64,000 nt of DNA, taken from positions 124,001-188,000 of the forward strand of contig NZ_QAJR01000005.1 in NCBI RefSeq assembly GCF_003852545.1, read 5' to 3'. The position numbers and the translations under genes are program-made. The notes beneath the pieces were generated by a model. It did no database searches. It worked only from the letters and a program-made list of their open reading frames with translations, and was not told the origin of the DNA. The stretch comes from Acidovorax sp. FJL06 (lineage in GTDB: Bacteria > Pseudomonadota > Gammaproteobacteria > Burkholderiales > Burkholderiaceae_C). Position 1 is the first letter of the stretch, and each line of letters opens with the position of its first letter. Positions 60,803-64,000 of this stretch are shown here, piece after piece.

Positions 60803-61246
60803 ATGGCTGAGAACACGAATACTGAGCGCGACTATCCCGAGTTCCCAGAAGAACTCACTCGCAAAGATCGCGGCAGACTGATCCCACGATGGCGCGTGTA
60901 CGAAATCGTCACCGCGATGATTGACGCAGACCGAAAAACCCGCGCATCCCTGCCCCTGCCTGCTGCGGGACAAGAGCCGGTGGCGCGTGTAAACGACGAT
61001 GGGTTTATCGTCGAAACAGGGCTTTTGCTTTCTCCCGGCATGAAGCTCTACGCCGCCCCACAGCCTGCAGTAGCAGCGGGGTGGGTGATGGTGCCAGCAA
61101 GCGTGATTGAGTCAGCAATCACGGCGCTTGACTGGATGCCAACCAGTGACGCAGCGCGGCATTTGTGGGACCGGCAGCAGCCTGTACTGGCCTTGCTGCG
61201 CTCCTCCATCCCCCCTGCTCCATCTACTGAGGGAGAGAGCCGGTGA
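60803..61246 (+). CDS. hypothetical phage protein
   Basis: 147 residues after AAGGAGG. Contains EPVARVNDDGFIVETGLLLS and GMKLYAAPQPAVAAGWVMVP, a segment shared by many unrelated phage proteins of mosaic type. 4-base overlap with the next gene. Unknown function. Confidence 0.65.
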   Translation: MAENTNTERDYPEFPEELTRKDRGRLIPRWRVYEIVTAMIDADRKTRASLPLPAAGQEPVARVNDDGFIVETGLLLSPGMKLYAAPQPAVAAGWVMVPASVIESAITALDWMPTSDAARHLWDRQQPVLALLRSSIPPAPSTEGESR

Positions 61247-61992
61247 TCCACTACCACGGCCTGCCCATCACACCAGAGACAGCGGCAGCGGTCGTTCTGC
61301 AGGGCGGGCATGGGTTCGTGTCATTCGCTGAACCTCGCAACCTTGGCTTGGCTGCGGCCGTCTGCCAGTCGTTCGCCATCGACAACGGGGCGTTTACCGC
61401 ATGGAAGCAGGGGCGCCCTGTTCAGGACTGGCGCCCGTTCTACGAGTGGGCTGCCCAAGCAAAGCTAATCCCGGCCTGCGACTTTGCCGTGGTGCCTGAT
61501 GTGATCGACGGCGACGAAGCTGCGAACGATGCGCTTTTGGCTGAATGGCCCCTGCCTCGCTGGTTTGGTGCTCCGGTTTGGCACATGCACGAAAGCATGG
61601 AGCGCTTGGAGCGCCTTGCCTCTGCGTGGCCACGGGTGTGCATCGGCAGCTCAGGCGAGTTCTCCAGCATCGGCACTGCGGCATGGTGGGGCCAGATGGC
61701 CCGCGCGATGCTTGTTGTGTGTGACGACGACGGGCGGCCCATGTGCAAGCTGCACGGCCTGCGCATGCTCGACCCGGCGATCTTCACCGCCCTGCCATTC
61801 GCCAGCGCTGACAGCACAAACATCGGCCGCAATGTCGGAATCGATCAGGCCTGGCGCGGAACCTACACACCGCCCACGAAAGAGGCCCGCGCCCAAGTGA
61901 TGCGCGCCCGCATTGAATCTCAAAACGCGCCCGCCCGATGGTCATTCGCCATCCCGGACGAGGAGCCAATCATTCAAGGGAGTTTGCTTTGA
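61243..61992 (+). CDS. queuine tRNA-ribosyltransferase-like TIM-barrel protein (DpdA/TgtA5-like)
   Basis: 249 residues from a GTG overlapping the previous stop. SFAIDNGAFTAWKQGRPVQD parallels the TGT segment with its catalytic-region Asp and Gly, CDFAVVPDVIDGDEAANDAL carries further acidic residues, and PFASADSTNIGRNVG is a motif I associate with phage TGT-like proteins. Relatives insert 7-deazaguanines into DNA (DpdA). No preQ0 synthesis genes are in the window, so precursor would come from the host. Assignment is tentative. Confidence 0.6.
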   Translation: MIHYHGLPITPETAAAVVLQGGHGFVSFAEPRNLGLAAAVCQSFAIDNGAFTAWKQGRPVQDWRPFYEWAAQAKLIPACDFAVVPDVIDGDEAANDALLAEWPLPRWFGAPVWHMHESMERLERLASAWPRVCIGSSGEFSSIGTAAWWGQMARAMLVVCDDDGRPMCKLHGLRMLDPAIFTALPFASADSTNIGRNVGIDQAWRGTYTPPTKEARAQVMRARIESQNAPARWSFAIPDEEPIIQGSLL

Positions 61993-62240
61993 ACACCTAC
62001 CGCTACACCTTCGCTGCCGCATGCCCTGGCAACGGCGAACAGATCATCTACAGCCTGGAATTGCAGAACGCTGACATGGTGCGCGTAGAGCACATCAAGA
62101 CAGCCTGCGCGCTGCACCGCGAGGGTTTTCAGGAGCACATCGCACAGGACTTGCACAGCCGTTTTGGCGGGCGCCTCACATTGCGCGCAATGCACCACGG
62201 CGTGGAGATTGAAACCGTTCTCGGAGCTATACAACCATGA
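61989..62240 (+). CDS. small phage protein starting at TTG
   Basis: 83 residues. The likely start is a TTG at 61989 overlapping the previous stop (TTGA), with AAGGGAG 7 bases upstream; no ATG is suitably placed. NTYRYTFAAACPGNGEQIIY begins a small alpha/beta protein. Unknown function. Confidence 0.6.
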   Translation: MNTYRYTFAAACPGNGEQIIYSLELQNADMVRVEHIKTACALHREGFQEHIAQDLHSRFGGRLTLRAMHHGVEIETVLGAIQP

Positions 62241-63598
62241 CCCCCACCCACACCGGAGCGGCAGAACTGCCGGAAGCGCTGCGACTGGCTGATGCCATTG
62301 ACCCGTTCGTGCGCAAAGAAAGCCCAGACCATCTGACATCCAAGGTTGCGGCAGATGAACTGCGCAGTTTGTACGCGGAGAACCGTGTGCTGATGGTTGC
62401 CAACAACAGCTTCGCGCTGGCGCAAGACAGGATTGAGGCAGAGAACAAAGCACTCCACGCCCAGGTCGAGGCACTCAGCGCAGCGCAGGCAGGGGTGCCA
62501 ATGGCGCAAGAACCAAAGTACACGGTAAACGGCACCCATGTGATCAACCGCGCCACCGGCGAGGCAATCCCTCACGATGAACCGGTGTTCGTGTTCCGGG
62601 CGCGTGATGCTCTGGGCGTGCGCGCGCTAGAAGCCTACCTTGCGCTCATCGGCGAGCGCGAACCGGTCAGCGCCCATGCGGATGCCGTGCGCCGCCGTAT
62701 CGCTGATTTCCAACGCTTTGCTGCCGAGCACCCTGGGCGCATGAAGTGGCCAGACACCCAACCCAGCCCATCACCTGCGCCAGCCGAAGGTGTGCACAAG
62801 GACGCCTACCCAGAAAAGTGTCCGATCACTGGCCGCCCCTATTTCATGAGTCTGGATCATCCAGAGCTTGGAATGGTGCCGACATATGGCGGCCCATACG
62901 ATAGTTACACGATCCCGGCGCCCGATGGAGAGCCGACCGATCCATGGCATGAACGCGAGTTGCGCTGCGAGCGCTACGACCACGACGCGGGCTGGTGGAC
63001 TGAGGGCGGCGAACCGGTGCCGCTGCGCATCATCCATGAGGATGTGCTGTTTGCACTGGAGGAACATGCGGAGCAAGCAACAACCCCTGCGCCAGCCCAG
63101 CCGCCTCATGTTCAAAACTCGCCAGAAAACGAACACATCGCAGATGACGTGTCGAAAATCGGGCTGGAATCGAACATGACAGCCCAGAAGGGGCAGGAGG
63201 GGGGGCGTTACTACCCGCAGCTGCCTGAGCCCTTTATTGGCGTACAGGACCAGCCATGGGGAGGGCATGCCGAAGTGATCCGTTCAGCAATTGGCGAGGA
63301 CGGCGTGATTCCATGCTTCACCGCAGGCCAGATGGTCGCCTATGCAGACGCTACCCACGCAGCCCGTGCCGCACCACAGCCAGCAACGGCAGATGCGGTA
63401 AGCGACACGGCACTTATTGATTGGCTTCAGGACAACGCTTGCGACCTTCGATGCGTGCTGACCGCAGAGGATGATTTCGATTGGGTGGTTATTGAGCACC
63501 ACATAGGAAAGCCTCACGAACGTGAGATTGGCCGTGGGTATTCATTTGACCTCCGTGCTGCTATTCGCGCCGCCCAGCGTGTGGGGGTCAAGCCATGA
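62237..63598 (+). CDS. mosaic early phage protein
   Basis: 453 residues. A helical N-terminus (LADELRSLYAENRVLM-like region) is followed by segments typical of modular phage proteins (EPVFVFRARDALGVRALEAY; GRPYFMSLDHPELGMVPTYG; DTALIDWLQDNACDLRCVLT) separated by Pro/Ala linkers. It seems assembled from several small phage modules. No catalytic motif recognised. Confidence 0.65.
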   Translation: MTPTHTGAAELPEALRLADAIDPFVRKESPDHLTSKVAADELRSLYAENRVLMVANNSFALAQDRIEAENKALHAQVEALSAAQAGVPMAQEPKYTVNGTHVINRATGEAIPHDEPVFVFRARDALGVRALEAYLALIGEREPVSAHADAVRRRIADFQRFAAEHPGRMKWPDTQPSPSPAPAEGVHKDAYPEKCPITGRPYFMSLDHPELGMVPTYGGPYDSYTIPAPDGEPTDPWHERELRCERYDHDAGWWTEGGEPVPLRIIHEDVLFALEEHAEQATTPAPAQPPHVQNSPENEHIADDVSKIGLESNMTAQKGQEGGRYYPQLPEPFIGVQDQPWGGHAEVIRSAIGEDGVIPCFTAGQMVAYADATHAARAAPQPATADAVSDTALIDWLQDNACDLRCVLTAEDDFDWVVIEHHIGKPHEREIGRGYSFDLRAAIRAAQRVGVKP

Positions 63599-63816
63599 GA
63601 CGCTACGTTTTTAACGAAGTCGCCATCAAAGCAACGCACCGGTGGAAAGACTCTGAGTCTGGGAAAAATCGGCAAGAAACACGCAAGTTCTTCCAGACCA
63701 TCAACCCGTTCAACAAGAACGCGGCAGGGGAAATCAAGAGCTGCGATGAAATCATGGTCGAAATCCGAGCCGAGCGTGATGCATGGCTTGCCGCCCAGCG
63801 GGAGGTCAAGCCATGA
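63595..63816 (+). CDS. small phage protein
   Basis: 73 residues, ATGA overlaps on both sides. MRRYVFNEVAIKATHRWKDS then an acidic helix ending in RAERDAWLAAQREVKP. Unknown function. Confidence 0.6.
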   Translation: MRRYVFNEVAIKATHRWKDSESGKNRQETRKFFQTINPFNKNAAGEIKSCDEIMVEIRAERDAWLAAQREVKP

Positions 63817-64000
63817 GCGCCTACAAACAAGCAGTTGGATCAACGAATTGCATGCAGTGCTGCGTCTCCTTCTTGCTCGGATTGCCAGTAGAAAGCGTGC
63901 CTCAGTTTGCCGAGGATGGTGGATGGGACAGGTTCATGCAGTTTGCAGCAGAGAAAGGCTATTCCGCCGTCATGCTGCCAGGGGACCGGGAGTTTGAAGC
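63813..64000 (+). CDS. phage protein, 3' end beyond window
   Basis: First 62 residues visible: MSAYKQAVGSTNCMQCCVSF then LLGLPVESVPQFAEDGGWDR. The TNCMQCCVSFLLGLP region resembles the start of cysteine-peptidase-like or C39-like phage proteins with a Gln/Asn-x-x-x-x-x-Cys pair, but too little is visible to decide. Confidence 0.6.
   Translation, partial: MSAYKQAVGSTNCMQCCVSFLLGLPVESVPQFAEDGGWDRFMQFAAEKGYSAVMLPGDREFE

Larger units (their letters stand above)
17457..64000. mobile_element. lambda-organised tailed prophage (left end at tRNA-Arg; right end beyond window)
   Basis: All genes from about 17.6 kb to the edge are phage type: lysis, tail, head and packaging genes read leftward (17.6-42.6 kb), then nin-type, replication and Cro-like genes. 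The immunity region is at 48.6-51.6 kb, and a rightward pL operon with RecT/exonuclease follows. The long non-contractile-type tape measure and HK97-like connectors indicate a siphovirus-like virion, with a P22-type coat protein. The left boundary is the split tRNA. No integrase is in the window, so it should lie between 64 kb and attR. Confidence 0.95.

Noticed and set aside
17464-64000. Integrase gene
   Set aside because: No tyrosine or serine recombinase motif was found in any phage frame in the window; it is expected beyond the right edge.

Overview
The window is GC-rich betaproteobacterial DNA. Gene content and style (EttA, RhlE with an RGG tail, DUF1631, TAXI-type receptor, YbaL-like antiporter) fit the Comamonadaceae, most likely an Acidovorax-like organism; this is an inference from protein character, not from a search. 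It has two parts: ordinary chromosome (1 to about 17.46 kb) and most of a lambda-organised, tailed prophage (about 17.46 kb to the right edge, where it is still running).

Chromosome: the 3' part of a chemoreceptor, a secreted DUF3011/ricin-lectin protein, an EF-hand protein and a TAXI-type solute receptor read rightward. A DUF1631 protein and the ribosomal ABC-F factor EttA read leftward. Then come the RNA helicase RhlE, a TIP30-like Rossmann protein whose start lies inside rhlE, an endonuclease/exonuclease/phosphatase-family protein, an M14 peptidase lipoprotein and a small membrane protein, all rightward, and a leftward YbaL-like cation/proton antiporter. The chromosome ends in the 5' half of a tRNA-Arg(UCU), broken in its anticodon arm: the left attachment site.

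Prophage: from the immunity region (48.6-51.6 kb) the early and late genes run leftward. These are a Cro-like protein, an O-like initiator with iterons in its coding sequence, a P-like gene, a nin-type region (NinB, RusA-like, zinc-ribbon proteins), a Q-like regulator and late promoter, terminase, portal, minor head protein, scaffold, P22-type coat, head-tail connectors, tail tube, frameshifted tail chaperones, a 2001-residue tape measure, a short set of tip/fibre genes, and holin/endolysin/spanins beside the attachment site. Rightward from the immunity region lie a CI-like repressor without a peptidase domain, co-transcribed with a HipA-like kinase and a DUF3037 partner, then a small gene under a LexA box. 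A pL-like promoter with the same operators as pR drives an early operon: a candidate tRNA-like RNA, many small phage genes, RecT, a YqaJ-type exonuclease, a KTSC protein, an adenine-type methyltransferase, an RdgC fused to an FtsK gamma domain and a queuine-transglycosylase-like protein. No integrase is in the window; it is expected beyond the right edge.

The most noteworthy signals are the double-T-arm RNA (52.4-52.6 kb), the RdgC-FtsK gamma fusion, the LexA-box/leaderless gene next to a non-cleavable repressor, the repressor-linked HipA/DUF3037 pair, iterons kept across two reading frames, related structured leaders before scaffold, coat and chaperone genes, and a recurrent arrangement in which an intrinsic-terminator hairpin sits directly before a phage gene on both strands.
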